A stretch of 5,458 bases of DNA from an uncultured Blautia sp. (GTDB lineage Bacteria > Bacillota > Clostridia > Lachnospirales > Lachnospiraceae). Positions 5,428 through 5,458 of this stretch are shown one piece after another; within the stretch, counting starts at the first letter, position 1; every line of letters begins with the position of its first letter. Location: contig CAKROW010000117.1 in the NCBI GenBank assembly GCA_934373235.1, forward strand, positions 1 through 5,458, written 5' to 3'. Below the pieces are notes generated by a model. That model saw only the letters and a list, made by a program, of their open reading frames with translations. It ran no database searches and had not been told where the DNA came from. Both the position numbers and the translations under genes were made by a program.

Positions 5428-5458
5428 ATGAACCGGATCCGGTGGATTCCCCTTATGG
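5428..5458 (+). CDS. Start of an unidentified gene (cut by window end)
   Basis: Only ten full codons are visible (MNRIRWIPLM). TGGAGG at 5415-5420 stands 7 nt before ATG 5428, the usual spacing, whereas the in-frame ATG at 5422 is only 1 nt away and so less likely. Two arginines followed by hydrophobic residues could begin a signal peptide or membrane segment, but this is too short to identify. The gene follows the pepD terminator, so it should have its own promoter. A TATATT at 5400-5405 is a possible -10 box, though no clear -35 box is seen. Confidence 0.6.
   Translation, partial: MNRIRWIPLM

Overview
The window looks like a piece of chromosome from a spore-forming, low-to-mid GC member of the Firmicutes, most likely a gut Lachnospiraceae relative. 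Three things suggest this: the style of the proteins, the strong AGGAGG-type ribosome binding sites, and the rsmD-coaD-ylbJ neighbourhood, which is also found in Bacillus subtilis (ylbH-ylbI-ylbJ). The family and genus assignment is inference from recalled families; no search was run. There are no RNA genes, mobile elements, CRISPR arrays or signs of recent transfer. This is mostly an ordinary core region with a few points worth a second look.

Layout. (1) Positions 1-623 hold the 3' part of a secreted-type DNA/RNA non-specific endonuclease gene whose start lies before the window. (2) A 154-bp gap carries a good sigma-A promoter (668-696) and a short leader. (3) A four-gene plus-strand run follows: a methylglyoxal-synthase-like gene with unusual active-site residues (778-1173), rsmD (1170-1718, ATGA overlap), coaD (1734-2225) and a coiled-coil stalk-like protein of unknown function (2238-2867). 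Gaps are at most 15 bp, so this is probably one operon. (4) A ylbJ (spoVV)-type sporulation membrane protein lies on the minus strand (3776 to 2844). Its 3' end overlaps the coiled-coil gene by 24 bp. (5) An 84-bp divergent intergenic region serves both ylbJ and the next gene. It contains a plausible sigma-A promoter towards pepD and a sigma-E-like (mother-cell) promoter towards ylbJ, with overlapping elements. (6) pepD, an aminoacyl-histidine dipeptidase (3861-5312), is followed by a clear rho-independent terminator (5351-5386). (7) The first codons of another plus-strand gene begin at 5428.

The genes have separate jobs rather than forming one pathway: glycolytic overflow (if the MgsA-like protein is active), 16S rRNA modification, coenzyme A synthesis, sporulation (movement of dipicolinic acid in the B. 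subtilis counterpart) and peptide turnover. The best leads are the altered active site of the MgsA-like protein, the sigma-E-like promoter that overlaps the pepD promoter, the uncharacterised hendecad coiled-coil protein between coaD and ylbJ, and the in-register tail-to-tail overlap of that gene with ylbJ.
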